NCBI GenBank assembly: GCA_020161615.1
Contig: JAIUPD010000010.1
Coordinates: 124,001-188,000 of the forward strand
Origin: Pseudomonadota bacterium
Lineage (GTDB): Bacteria; Pseudomonadota; Alphaproteobacteria; Rhodobacterales; Rhodobacteraceae
Length of the DNA: 64,000 nt
Direction of reading: 5' to 3'
Positions 27,039-36,191 of this stretch are shown piece after piece. The notes under the pieces were generated by a model, which saw nothing but the letters and a program-made list of their open reading frames with translations, did not search any database and was not told where the DNA came from. Numbering within the stretch: the stretch's first letter is position 1; every line of letters starts with the position of its first letter. The position numbers were made by a program, and so were the translations under genes.

Positions 27039-28562
27039 ATGAACCAGATTCTAAAGAACCTCTCGGTCCTGGCACTCTGCACGGGCCTGCCGATGGGGGC
27101 ATGGGCCGATGCCTCGGACGATACGCTGCATGTGGCCGTGGCGCGTGAGACGGATTTCATCGACCCGATCCACACCTCCAGCGCGGATGGCGACCTGTTC
27201 GCGACGATCCTGTACGACACGCTGATCTACGTTGACCGCGCCACGCGAGAGTTCAAACCGGCGCTGGCGGAAAGCTGGAGCTGGCTGGACGACACCACCG
27301 TCGAATTCCGCCTGCGCGAAGGGATCACCTTCCACAATGGCGAGGCCTTCAACGCCGATGACGTGGTCTATACCTTCGGCCTGCTGATGGACATGAACAA
27401 CGGCTTCCGCCAGCAACAGCAGGATTTCGGCAATATCGCCGAGGTCACGAAAGTGGACGATTGGACCGTCCGCGTGCGCCTGTCCCAGCCGCAACCGACC
27501 TTCGAGAACCTGCTGGCCTCGCGCATCGCCATCTGGCCGGACGACTATACCAGCGCGAACGGCCACATGATCCACGCCACCGCCCCGGTCGGCACCGGAC
27601 CCTACCGGCTGGACTCGCTGCAGGCCGGCAGCGTCTACACGCTGAGCGCCAATGCCGACTATGCCGCCCACGCCCGCCCGGCGCCGACCATCGGCCATAT
27701 CGAAGTCCGCGTGATCCCCGAGATCCAGACCCAGATCGCCGAGGTGATGGCGGGCCAGCTGGACCTCGCGCTCAGCTTCTCGCCGGGCGATGCGCAGATG
27801 CTGGAGGGGATGCCCGGCGTCAGCGTGCAATACGGGCCGGCGACGCGGATGTATTTCCTCTCGATGGATGCGGCGGGCGAGGGCGAGAACCCGCTGGCCG
27901 ACCGCCGGGTGCGGCAGGCGATCACCTGGGCCATCAACCGGCCCGAAATGACCGCGGCCCTGATCAGCCCCAGCGCCCCCGCGCTGACCAGCCAGTGCAA
28001 CCCGGCGCAGAATTTCTGCCTGACCGACATCGAGCCCGCCAACGGCTATGACCTGGAAGCCGCGCGCGCCGCGCTGGCCGAGGCGGGCCATGCCGAGGGG
28101 CTGGACCTGCGCCTGATGGCCGAGGCGAGCCTGCGTCCGGTGGCCGAGGCGATCCAGGGCTACCTGTCGCAGATCGGCATCCGGCTGGCGATCGACACCA
28201 TGCCCCTGCCCGCCTGGCGCACCGCCTATATCAACGGCGAATCGCAGATGAGCATCGTCGGCTGGGGCTCGGGCGTGACCTCGGCCGATGTGTCGAACAC
28301 GCTGGGGATCTTCTTCAACGGCTCGTCCACGGATTACGTGCAGGACCCCGACCTGATCGCCTGGACCGCCGAGGCACGTCAGAGCATGGACCCCGCTCGC
28401 CGGACCGAGCTTTACCGCCAAGTCTATACCCGCATCAACGAAGAGGCCTATGTAGTGCCGCTCTATGGTGTCGTGGCGACCTATGTGACCTCGGAGGACG
28501 TGGATTTCCCGGTGCCGGTCATGGACTTCCCCGACCTGTCGCTGGTCCGCTGGGCCGAGTGA
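27039..28562 (+). CDS. Peptide-type ABC transporter substrate-binding protein (DppA-like)
   Basis: A 507-residue extracytoplasmic solute-binding protein of family 5. The signal peptide ends about AWA-DA at residue 23. Family landmarks are DTLIYVDRATREFKPALAESW, VEFRLREGITFHNGEAFNADDVVYTF and APVGTGPYRLDSL. ATG chosen for CAGGGGAA upstream; the longer open frame ahead is antisense to the DUF2817 gene. First gene of a complete five-gene importer with ATGA couplings downstream. Ligand may be a peptide, opine or other amino acid conjugate. Confidence 0.92.
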   Translation: MNQILKNLSVLALCTGLPMGAWADASDDTLHVAVARETDFIDPIHTSSADGDLFATILYDTLIYVDRATREFKPALAESWSWLDDTTVEFRLREGITFHNGEAFNADDVVYTFGLLMDMNNGFRQQQQDFGNIAEVTKVDDWTVRVRLSQPQPTFENLLASRIAIWPDDYTSANGHMIHATAPVGTGPYRLDSLQAGSVYTLSANADYAAHARPAPTIGHIEVRVIPEIQTQIAEVMAGQLDLALSFSPGDAQMLEGMPGVSVQYGPATRMYFLSMDAAGEGENPLADRRVRQAITWAINRPEMTAALISPSAPALTSQCNPAQNFCLTDIEPANGYDLEAARAALAEAGHAEGLDLRLMAEASLRPVAEAIQGYLSQIGIRLAIDTMPLPAWRTAYINGESQMSIVGWGSGVTSADVSNTLGIFFNGSSTDYVQDPDLIAWTAEARQSMDPARRTELYRQVYTRINEEAYVVPLYGVVATYVTSEDVDFPVPVMDFPDLSLVRWAE

Positions 28563-28578
28563 AGGGATCGACGGCACG

Positions 28579-29496
28579 ATGCTGATCTACCTGCGCGACA
28601 AGCTGGCGCTCTCGGTGCTGGTGTTGCTGACGGTGTCGCTGATCGGCTTCGCGCTGTTGCGCCTGTCGGGGGATCTGGCCGCGAGCCTCGCCGGCGAGAA
28701 TGCCTCGCTGGAGGAGATCGCGGCGCTCCGGCATTCGCTGGGCCTCGACCGCAGCCTGATCGTGCAATACGGCGCCTGGCTGGCCGATGCGCTGCGGGGC
28801 GATCTCGGAGCCTCGTTCTTCACGCATGAGCCGGTCAGCCGGCTGTTCCTCGACCGGATCGGCGTCACGGCGACGATGGCGGGGCTGGCGCTTGTCGTGG
28901 CGCTGGCGCTCAGCCTGCCGCTGGGGGTCATCGCGGCGCTGCGTCCCAATACCTGGATCGACCGGGCGATCAGCGCCTTGGCCCTCAGCGGGCAGGCGAT
29001 GCCGGGCTTCTGGCTGGGGCTGATGCTGATCTCGTTCTTCGGCGTTACCCTGCGCTGGCTGCCGATCTCGGGCTCCTCCACCCCCGCGCATTTCGTCCTG
29101 CCGGTGGCGGTGCTGGCGCTTGGCGCGGTGCCGGCGCTGACCCGGCTGATGCGCTCGGGCATGCTGGACGTGCTGGAACAGGATTACATCCGCACCGCGC
29201 GCTCCAAGGGCCTGCCCGTCACGCTGATCATGCTGCGCCATGCCATGCGCAACGCACTCCTGCCGGTCGTCTCGCTCTCGGCGGTGCAGCTTGGGGCCTT
29301 GCTCGGCGGGTCGGTCATCGTCGAGACGGTCTTCGCCATCGAGGGGATCGGCCTGCTGACCTATCGCTCGATCCAGCGCAACGATTTCCCGGTGGTGCAG
29401 GCGATGCTGGTCTTCGTCTCGGTCTGCTATGTCGCGCTGACGCTGCTGGCCGATCTGCTCAACGCTTGGCTCGACCCAAGGCTGCGCGAGGCATGA
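28579..29496 (+). CDS. Peptide-type ABC transporter permease (DppB-like)
   Basis: A 305-residue inner-membrane protein with about six segments (KLALSVLVLLTVSLIGFALL first) and the EAA loop DYIRTARSKGLPVTLIMLRHAMRNALLPVVS. Features FWLGLMLISFFGV and IVETVFAIEGIGLLTYRSI match the DppB/OppB family. It overlaps the second permease by ATGA. Confidence 0.93.
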   Translation: MLIYLRDKLALSVLVLLTVSLIGFALLRLSGDLAASLAGENASLEEIAALRHSLGLDRSLIVQYGAWLADALRGDLGASFFTHEPVSRLFLDRIGVTATMAGLALVVALALSLPLGVIAALRPNTWIDRAISALALSGQAMPGFWLGLMLISFFGVTLRWLPISGSSTPAHFVLPVAVLALGAVPALTRLMRSGMLDVLEQDYIRTARSKGLPVTLIMLRHAMRNALLPVVSLSAVQLGALLGGSVIVETVFAIEGIGLLTYRSIQRNDFPVVQAMLVFVSVCYVALTLLADLLNAWLDPRLREA

Positions 29497-30368
29497 GCGA
29501 CATCGCCCTCCCCGATCCCCGCCGCGCCGCCCTGCGCCGCGCGCTGCGCCACGGTGGCCTGATCGCCGGGCTTGCCGTGGTGGCGGCGGTGGTCCTGCTG
29601 GCCGTCTTCGCGCCGCTGATCGCGCCGCATGACCCCGCCGCCCAGAACCTCACCCTGCGGCTGATACCGCCGGCGTGGCAGGAGGGGGGAAATCCCGCCT
29701 ATCTGCTGGGCACCGACCACCTGGGCCGCGATTACCTCAGCCGGCTGATCTTCGGCGCGCGGGTGTCGCTGGCGGTGGGGCTGTCGGTGATGGTTCTGTC
29801 CGGCCTGATCGGCGCGACGCTGGGGTTCCTGGGCGGGTATTTCGGCGGCCGGATCGACGATCTGGTGATGTATGTCATCACCGTACGCCTCAGCATGCCC
29901 GGGCTGCTGGTGGCGCTGGCTGTCATGTCGCTGCTGGGCGGGTCGCTTGTTACCATGATCACCGTGCTGAGCCTGCTGTTCTGGGACCGCTATGCCGTCG
30001 TCACCCGTACCGCCGTGCGGCAACTGCGCCAGGCGGATTTCGTGACCGCGGCCAGGGTGGCCGGGGCCTCGCACCGCTGGATTCTCTGGCACGAGGTCCG
30101 GCCCAATGTCATGCCGCAGATCCTGGTCGTCGCGACGCTGGAAATGGCCATGGCGATCCTGAGCGAGGCCTCGCTCAGCTTCCTCGGCCTCGGCATCCAG
30201 CCGCCAACGCCCTCCTGGGGCATCATGATCGCCGAGGCGCGCAGTTTCCTCTTCGCCAAGCCATATCTGGTCTGGATGCCGGGCCTTGCCATCTTCGCGC
30301 TGGTGCTGGCGATCAACCTGCTGGGCGATGGCCTGCGCGATGTCTCGCAACCCGAGGGGCGGCGATGA
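29493..30368 (+). CDS. Peptide-type ABC transporter permease (DppC-like)
   Basis: A 291-residue inner-membrane protein. The N-terminal segment (HGGLIAGLAVVAAVVLLAVF) is followed by the family's LLGTDHLGRDYLSRLIFGARVSL, and the EAA loop is DFVTAARVAGASHRWILWHEVRPNVMPQ. The end has EASLSFLGLGIQPPTPSWG. It pairs with the preceding DppB-like subunit. Start at the ATG inside the upstream stop codon; ATGA overlap with the ATPase that follows. Confidence 0.93.
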   Translation: MSDIALPDPRRAALRRALRHGGLIAGLAVVAAVVLLAVFAPLIAPHDPAAQNLTLRLIPPAWQEGGNPAYLLGTDHLGRDYLSRLIFGARVSLAVGLSVMVLSGLIGATLGFLGGYFGGRIDDLVMYVITVRLSMPGLLVALAVMSLLGGSLVTMITVLSLLFWDRYAVVTRTAVRQLRQADFVTAARVAGASHRWILWHEVRPNVMPQILVVATLEMAMAILSEASLSFLGLGIQPPTPSWGIMIAEARSFLFAKPYLVWMPGLAIFALVLAINLLGDGLRDVSQPEGRR

Positions 30369-31330
30369 ACCCTCTGCTCCGGATCGAGGATCTGCATGTC
30401 GACATTCCCGGCGCGGCCGGGGTGCTGCGGGCCCTGCGCGGCGTGTCGCTGACGGTGAACGAGGGCGAGACCTTCGCGTTGGTCGGCGAATCCGGCTGCG
30501 GCAAGTCGCTGACCGCGATGGCGGCCCTGGGCCTTCTGCCGCGCGCGGCGCGGATGCGGGCCGGCCGGCTCGCGCTGGACGGGCAGGATCTGACCCGGTT
30601 TTCGCAGCGACGCTGGAACGCCCTGCGCGCGACGCAGGTGGCCGCCATTTTTCAAGAGCCGATGACCGCCCTGAACCCCGTACTGACCATCGGCCGGCAG
30701 ATGACCGAGGCCTATGTCCAGCATGGGCTCGGCTCGGAAACCGAGGCGAGGAGGCGGGCCTCGGAACTGCTGGAGCGGGTGGGTGTGCTGCCGGTCGGGC
30801 GGCGCCTTGCCCAATACCCGCACCAGATGTCCGGCGGTCTGCGCCAACGGGTGATGATCGCCATGGCCCTCATGTGCCGCCCACGGCTGATGATCGCCGA
30901 CGAGCCCACGACCGCGCTGGACGTCACGACCCAGGTCGAGATCCTGCGCCTGCTGCAGGAATTGCAGCGCGATACCGGGATGGCGCTGCTGCTCATCACC
31001 CATGATCTTGGCGTCGTGGCCCATGTGGCCGAACGGATGGCGGTGATGTACGCGGGCGAGGTGGTCGAGACCGGCCCAGTCGCGCAGGTCGTGACGCAGC
31101 CCGCCCATCCCTATACCGCCGCGCTGCTGCGCTGCCTGCCGGTCCAAGCCACCCGCGACCGGCCGCTGGTGCCGATCCCGGGTGTGGTGCCTGCCCTCTT
31201 CGGACCGCTTGAGGGCTGTGCCTTCCGCAACCGCTGCGCACTGGCCGGAGAGGATTGTGCGGGCAGCATTCCCTGGCGCGAGCGGGCGGGACAAGGCTAT
31301 CGCTGCCTGCGGGACGAGGTTCCAGCATGA
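30365..31330 (+). CDS. Peptide-type ABC transporter ATPase (DppD-like)
   Basis: A 321-residue ATPase: Walker [10 protein letters not shown]-loop [10 protein letters not shown], signature MSGGLRQR, Walker [13 protein letters not shown], switch His in LLITHDLG. The C-terminal oligopeptide-transporter extension ([15 protein letters not shown]) is present, with the cysteines that form the family's C-terminal cluster or fold. Coupled by ATGA to both neighbours. Confidence 0.93.
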   Translation: MNPLLRIEDLHVDIPGAAGVLRALRGVSLTVNEGETFALVGESGCGKSLTAMAALGLLPRAARMRAGRLALDGQDLTRFSQRRWNALRATQVAAIFQEPMTALNPVLTIGRQMTEAYVQHGLGSETEARRRASELLERVGVLPVGRRLAQYPHQMSGGLRQRVMIAMALMCRPRLMIADEPTTALDVTTQVEILRLLQELQRDTGMALLLITHDLGVVAHVAERMAVMYAGEVVETGPVAQVVTQPAHPYTAALLRCLPVQATRDRPLVPIPGVVPALFGPLEGCAFRNRCALAGEDCAGSIPWRERAGQGYRCLRDEVPA

Positions 31331-32148
31331 ACCCGCTGCTGGAGGTCCGCAACGCCAACCTCTCTTTCCCGACCCGCCGCGGCCTCTTCGGGCGGGGCAC
31401 CGCGGTGCCGGTGCTGCGCGACGTGTCGCTCCGTCTCGAGACCGGGCAGGTACTGGGGATCGTGGGCGAATCCGGCTCGGGAAAATCGACGCTGGCGCGG
31501 CTGGTGCTGCGGCTGCTCAAGGCTGACAGCGGCGCGGTGCTGATCGACGGGCAGGACCATCGGGATCTGTCGCCGCGTGCCTTTGCCGCCGCCGTTCAGC
31601 CGGTCTTCCAGGACCCCTATTCCTCGCTCAATCCCAAGCGGACGCTGGCCCAGATCCTCGAGATGCCGCTGGTGCTGGCGGGCGATTTCGTCGCCGAGGA
31701 GCGCCGCACCCGCGTGCGCGCGATGCTGGACCGCGTGGGCCTGCCGCAGCGCCTGCTGCACAGCTATCCGGCGCAGCTTTCGGGCGGGCAGCGGCAGCGC
31801 GTGGCCATTGCCCGGGCGCTGATGGTGCGCCCGCGGCTGCTGATCTGCGACGAGCCGACCTCGGCGCTGGATGTCTCGGTCCAGGCGCAGATCCTTCAGC
31901 TTTTTGACGAGCTGCGGCGGGACTTCGGCCTGACCTGCCTCTTCATCAGCCACAACCTGGCGGTCATCGAACGGATCGCCGACCGGGTGGGCGTGATGTA
32001 CCGCGGCCAGATCGTCGAGGACGGAGAGGGACGTACCTTCTTCGCCGGGCCGCAGCACGCCTATTCCAGGCTGCTGCTGTCCAGCACCCTGCCCCCGATC
32101 CCCGGCCGCCCTCTGCCGGATGTTGCGCGCCCCTGGGATGCAAACTGA
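31327..32148 (+). CDS. Peptide-type ABC transporter ATPase (DppF-like)
   Basis: A 273-residue ATPase with Walker A GESGSGKST, Q-loop FQDPYSSLNP, signature LSGGQRQR, Walker B LLICDEPTSALD and switch His in LFISHNLA. It ends soon after HAYSRLLLSSTLP, without the long Cys-rich C-terminal tail of its DppD partner, so it is on the short side for a DppF. Last gene of the importer; the next gene is convergent, 9 bases beyond. Confidence 0.92.
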   Translation: MNPLLEVRNANLSFPTRRGLFGRGTAVPVLRDVSLRLETGQVLGIVGESGSGKSTLARLVLRLLKADSGAVLIDGQDHRDLSPRAFAAAVQPVFQDPYSSLNPKRTLAQILEMPLVLAGDFVAEERRTRVRAMLDRVGLPQRLLHSYPAQLSGGQRQRVAIARALMVRPRLLICDEPTSALDVSVQAQILQLFDELRRDFGLTCLFISHNLAVIERIADRVGVMYRGQIVEDGEGRTFFAGPQHAYSRLLLSSTLPPIPGRPLPDVARPWDAN

Positions 32149-32157
32149 CCGCGCGCC

Positions 32158-32862
32158 TCAGCGACCACCGACCGCCCCGGAACCAAGCCAATCGGCAATC
32201 ACCCTGGCCAGGGCCTGCGGCTGTTCGGCGGGCAGCATATGCCCCGCCTCGGGGATGACGCAGAAGCGGGCGCCCAAACGTTCGGCCATCCCCGCCTGCG
32301 CCTCGGTCGCGATCACCGCATCCTGATCCGCAGCAACCACCAGCACCGGTTTTCCGCTGTCCCGCAGCAATGCGGTGCGGTCGGGCCGCTGGGCGCACGC
32401 GCGGCTGTGGGCGGCAAAGCGCGCCGGGCCATAGTCCCGCACGGATTGCGCGCGCTCAGCCTGCAAGGCGGGATTGGCGGCGTTTCGGGGGTGATAGGCC
32501 CGCGCCGAGGCTGCCTCGACCAGGGCGGCATACCCCCCCGCTTCGGCCTGCCGGGCGCGGTCTTCACGGGCGGCGGCCGCGGCCGGGCTGTCGGCACCGG
32601 TGGCAGAGTTGATCAGGATCACGCCATCGACACGCTCGGCCGCCTGGGCCAGCACGGCCAGCGCCACATACCCGCCGAAGGAATGCCCCGCGACCACGAA
32701 GCGCGGCGGGGCCTGAGCCAGGATGCTGCGCGCAATCGCGTCGACATCGGGCAGCGCGGGACACTCCAGCGCAAGGCAGGCAACGCCCTCGGGCATCGCG
32801 GCGATCATCGGGGCAAAGGTCGCCGGGGTGTTGTTGATGCCGGGGATGAGAAGGAGGGTCAT
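32158..32862 (-). CDS. Alpha/beta hydrolase
   Basis: A 234-residue enzyme with LLLIPGINNTPATF at the oxyanion site, nucleophile elbow GHSFGG, acid in VVAADQDAV and His in EAGHMLP. ATG at 32862 is preferred because it gives the typical short MTLLLIPG start with GAGG upstream; an in-frame ATG at 32901 is possible. It lies head-to-head with the first PadR gene. No substrate can be named. Confidence 0.85.
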   Translation of the reverse strand: MTLLLIPGINNTPATFAPMIAAMPEGVACLALECPALPDVDAIARSILAQAPPRFVVAGHSFGGYVALAVLAQAAERVDGVILINSATGADSPAAAAAREDRARQAEAGGYAALVEAASARAYHPRNAANPALQAERAQSVRDYGPARFAAHSRACAQRPDRTALLRDSGKPVLVVAADQDAVIATEAQAGMAERLGARFCVIPEAGHMLPAEQPQALARVIADWLGSGAVGGR

Positions 32863-33102
32863 GGCGGCCTCGGTCGCTGGAGAAGGGAACGCGCGTGTCA
32901 TTAGATAACTAGTTACACATTCCCGGCTGACGGACAAGCGCAGGGCCCCTGCGGACAGCCCAGGCCGGGGGACCACCGGATTTTCCCGCGCCCGAACCCG
33001 ACATGCCGTGACATGGCAGAGGCCGGATACTATCCTGCCGCCGAGCCGACCTTCTGACGCCGCCGCGCATCAGGTAACTTATGCAACACGGAGCTTCTGG
33101 CC

Positions 33103-33681
33103 ATGAAAGACCCTGCCCGGCATGAGGCGCTCAACAATCTGGGCTACCAGATTCTGGGTGTCGTGACGCGGGTGCCGCGATCGGGCTATGATATCGTGAA
33201 GCAGCTGGAACATTTCCGTCCGGCCAAGACCTCGCAGGTTTACCCCACGCTGTCCAAACTCGAAGCGGCCGGTCTGGTCGTCGCCGAGGATGTCGAACAG
33301 GAAGGGCGCCCCAACAAGAAAGTCTATTCGGCGACGCCCGAGGGCCGGCAAGCCCTCACCGACTGGATCGGCACGGAACCCGAAATTCCCTATTCCCGCG
33401 ATGATTTCCTGACCATGATCTATTCGGCCTGGCTGAAAGATCCCGCGGACACCCGGCGCATGGTCGAGGCCCGGATCGAGCGTATCGACCGCCAGGTGGC
33501 GCAGGTGCAATCCGACCTTGCGCGGCTGATCGCGGACCATCCGGTCGAGATGCGCGACCCCAGCCGCTGGCGTTTCTACCGTCACAGCCTGCAAAGCCGC
33601 CGCCTGATGCTGGCACAGGCCGAGCGGGTCTGGTGCCTGAGCCTGCTCTATCAATTGTCGGGCGCCCCCATCGACGATTGA
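33103..33681 (+). CDS. PadR family transcriptional regulator (first copy)
   Basis: A 192-residue PadR protein: winged helix GYQILGVVTRVPRSGYDIVKQLEHFRPAKTSQVYPTLSKLEAAGLV with the wing QEGRPNKKVYSATPEGRQAL, then a C-terminal helical dimerisation domain (Vir_act_alpha_C type). PadR members often respond to phenolic acids. It is transcribed alone and closed by a strong intrinsic terminator. It is clearly paralogous to the PadR at 39195. A palindrome in the next promoter (33876-33896) is a likely target. Confidence 0.9.
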   Translation: MKDPARHEALNNLGYQILGVVTRVPRSGYDIVKQLEHFRPAKTSQVYPTLSKLEAAGLVVAEDVEQEGRPNKKVYSATPEGRQALTDWIGTEPEIPYSRDDFLTMIYSAWLKDPADTRRMVEARIERIDRQVAQVQSDLARLIADHPVEMRDPSRWRFYRHSLQSRRLMLAQAERVWCLSLLYQLSGAPIDD

Positions 33682-33744
33682 CTCCCCGAGGGCATTCATC
33701 CCGCCCCCACCCGCTGCAAAGAGCCCAAGAATTGACATATCGGC

Positions 33745-33771
33745 ACGCAGGGCGACGACCCTGCGTTTTTT
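33745..33771 (+). terminator. Rho-independent terminator after the first PadR gene
   Basis: ACGCAGGG (33745-33752) and CCCTGCGT (33759-33766) form an 8-bp perfect stem around CGACGA, followed by a run of six T (33766-33771). Confidence 0.9.
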
Positions 33772-33874
33772 CTTGGCCGCCGTTGCCCGTGCTATCTTTC
33801 TGAAAAGCCAAAGCCTTTGCCGCCGCGGTGTCGCGGCGGCATCCGCGCGGCACGCGCGCCTAGCATGATACTCT

Positions 33875-33902
33875 TTGACATATATAATTTATGTCATATG
33901 AA
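33875..33902 (+). promoter_or_regulatory. Promoter with embedded PadR-type operator
   Basis: TTGACA (33875-33880) and TATGAA (33897-33902) are 16 bases apart. Between and overlapping them, 33876-33896 is a 21-base dyad: arms TGACATA and TATGTCA are perfect, and 18 of 20 non-central positions are symmetric. The ATGT/ACAT arms resemble known PadR sites. It drives the ALDH-SDR-TctCBA operon. Confidence 0.7.
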
Positions 33903-33958
33903 TCTTCTCGTCACACGAATCGGCCACCATCCGATCCCGCCCGCGACAGGAGAGCAAC

Positions 33959-35401
33959 TTGACCCTAACGGCGCCCCAGACGGACGCATTTCGTGCCCGC
34001 AATCCTCGCGATGGCCAGCCTTCCGCCCCCATCCCGGCAACGCCGCTGGCCCAGCTGGAGGGCATCGTCGCCCGAGCCCGCGCCGCGCAGAAGGCATGGG
34101 CAGCCCGGGGCGTCGAAGGCCGCATCGCCGTCCTCGCCCGCTGGCGGGATGTCATCGAGGCGATCCAGGATTCGCTGGTCGAAGCCGTGTCGCAGGACAC
34201 CGGCCGCGTGCTGGAATCGCGCCGCGAGGCGGCGAATATCGGAAAATGGATCGACCGCTGGTCAGCCATCGCCCCCAAGGCGCTGGCGCCGGGCGGGGGC
34301 CCGACCTCGATCCCCAGCTTCACCTGTGCCTCGGAAACCGCCGCGATCCCGGTGCTGGGGGTGATCAGCCCCTGGAACTTTCCGATGTCGCTGTCGCTGA
34401 TGGATGCGATCCCGGCCCTGTTGGCGGGCTGTGCGGTCATCATCAAGCCCAGCGAAGTTACCCCGCATTTCATCGCGCCGTTGGAGCGCAGCATCGCCCG
34501 GATCCCCGAGTTGGAGGGTGTCCTGACCTATATTCGCGGTGCCGGGGATCTGGGCGCCGCGCTGATCGAGCATGTCGACGGCATCTGCTTCACCGGCTCC
34601 ACCGCCACCGGCCGCAAAGTCGCCGCACGGGCCGGGGCGTGGCTGATCCCCTGCTTTGTCGAACTGGGTGGCAAGGATCCCGCCATCGTGCTGGAAGGCG
34701 CCGATCTGGAGCGGGCGGCGCGCGCCATCGTCACCGGAGCGACGTTGGGGACCGGTCAGCAATGCTATTCCATCGAACGCATCTATGTCGCGCGGCCCCT
34801 GCACGACGCTTTCCTGGCGCTGCTGACCGAGAAGGCGCGCAAGCTGAAACTGGCCTTTCCGCAGCCGACCGACGGCCAGATCGGCCCGCTGATCTTTGCC
34901 CCGCAGGCGCAGATCATCGCCGCCCATCTGCAAGACGCCCGGGACAAGGGTGCCGTCGTCCATTGCGGTGGCGAGATCGAACAGCATGGTGGCGGGCTCT
35001 GGGTGGCACCGACCGTGCTGTCGCAGGTGACGCACGCCATGGATGTGATGCGAGACGAGACCTTCGGGCCGCTGATGCCGGTCATGGCCTTCGACTCAGA
35101 AGACGAGGCCGTCCGGCTGGCCAATGAGTCGAGCTACGGGCTCTCGGCCGCGGTCTTCGGCCCGCAGGAAAGGGCGATGGCGGTCGCCCGGCAGCTCAAT
35201 GCCGGCGGCATCAACGTCAACGACGCGGGGGCCACGCCCTTCTTCATCGGCGACCCCTCCGTCACGCCGAAGGAACCCTTCGGCGCCAGTGGTCTGGGCG
35301 GCTCGCGCACCGGGCCGGATTCGATCCTGCGGTTCGTCCGGCACAAGATGATCGTCACCAACGTGACGAACGAACCCTCAGCATGGTGGTACGATGTTTG
35401 A
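33959..35401 (+). CDS. NAD(P)-dependent aldehyde dehydrogenase
   Basis: A 480-residue ALDH with general base in FVELGGKDPAIVLE, nucleophile Cys in GTGQQCYSIERIY, ISPWNFP at the cofactor site and FTGSTATGRK in the nucleotide turn. Translation most likely starts at TTG 33959 because CAGGAGA lies 5 bases before it and no ATG is suitably placed. It is first in an operon that ends with a carotenoid/stilbene cleavage oxygenase, so an aryl aldehyde from that cleavage is the likely substrate (inference). The SDR gene overlaps its last 8 bases. Confidence 0.92.
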   Translation: MTLTAPQTDAFRARNPRDGQPSAPIPATPLAQLEGIVARARAAQKAWAARGVEGRIAVLARWRDVIEAIQDSLVEAVSQDTGRVLESRREAANIGKWIDRWSAIAPKALAPGGGPTSIPSFTCASETAAIPVLGVISPWNFPMSLSLMDAIPALLAGCAVIIKPSEVTPHFIAPLERSIARIPELEGVLTYIRGAGDLGAALIEHVDGICFTGSTATGRKVAARAGAWLIPCFVELGGKDPAIVLEGADLERAARAIVTGATLGTGQQCYSIERIYVARPLHDAFLALLTEKARKLKLAFPQPTDGQIGPLIFAPQAQIIAAHLQDARDKGAVVHCGGEIEQHGGGLWVAPTVLSQVTHAMDVMRDETFGPLMPVMAFDSEDEAVRLANESSYGLSAAVFGPQERAMAVARQLNAGGINVNDAGATPFFIGDPSVTPKEPFGASGLGGSRTGPDSILRFVRHKMIVTNVTNEPSAWWYDV

Positions 35402-36152
35402 TTTCACGGGAGATATCGTCTGGGTCACGGGCAGCGCCTCGGGCATCGGACGGGCAACCGCGCTGCTGTTCGCCGAGCATGGCGCGGATGTCGTGGTGCA
35501 TGGGCTGAACCAGCGCAATGCCTCGCGGCAGGTGGCCGACAGCATCGCGGCGATGGGGCGGCGCGTGCAGGTGGTGGACGGCGACCTGACCTCAACCGAG
35601 AGCGTCGACGCCATGGCGGCCGACATCGCCGCGCAGATGGGCGGGCTGAGCGTGCTGGTCAATTGCGCCGGTGGCGCCCCGACCCTGCGGGCGCCGATCT
35701 GGGAGCTGGACGACACTACCTGGCTGGCCACGCTCGACCGAAATCTGGGCAGCGTCTTTCGCACCCAGCGCGCCTGTTTCGCGATGCTCAAGGCCAGCGG
35801 CAAGGGCCGCATCGTCAATGTCTCGTCGATGACCGAGCGCAGCGGCGGCATCGTCGGCTCGTCCGCCTATACCGCGGCCAAGGGAGGGGTGAACGCCTTC
35901 ACCCGGGCGCTGGCCAAGGAAATGGCGCCGCATGGCATCCGGGTCAACGCGGCCTCCCCCGGCCTGGTGAACTCGCCCTTCCACGACCAGGACGCCACCG
36001 TCCTTTACAAGGATCTCGTCAACCGCATCCCGCTGGGGCGCATCGGCCAGCCCGAGGATCTTGCCGGTCCGATCCTGTTCCTGGCCTCGGACCATGCCGG
36101 CTACATGACCGGCGAGGTGATCGAGGCCAGCGGCGGCATGCGGGTGCGCTGA
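35394..36152 (+). CDS. Short-chain dehydrogenase/reductase
   Basis: A 252-residue classical SDR with TGSASGIG, NCAGG (NNAG variant), Ser in VNVSSMTER and Tyr-x3-Lys in SAYTAAKGG. It overlaps the aldehyde dehydrogenase gene by 8 bases. Probably oxidises or reduces an alcohol/ketone intermediate of the same pathway. Confidence 0.92.
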   Translation: MFDFTGDIVWVTGSASGIGRATALLFAEHGADVVVHGLNQRNASRQVADSIAAMGRRVQVVDGDLTSTESVDAMAADIAAQMGGLSVLVNCAGGAPTLRAPIWELDDTTWLATLDRNLGSVFRTQRACFAMLKASGKGRIVNVSSMTERSGGIVGSSAYTAAKGGVNAFTRALAKEMAPHGIRVNAASPGLVNSPFHDQDATVLYKDLVNRIPLGRIGQPEDLAGPILFLASDHAGYMTGEVIEASGGMRVR

Positions 36153-36191
36153 TCCCCTTTTCCGTCAATGCGTTCATATCAGGAGGAAATC

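Noticed and set aside
32906-32915. TAACTAGTTA palindrome between the hydrolase and first PadR genes
   Set aside because: A 10-bp perfect palindrome, but short, and unlike the TGACATA dyad; only a GTAACT fragment recurs near 33067.
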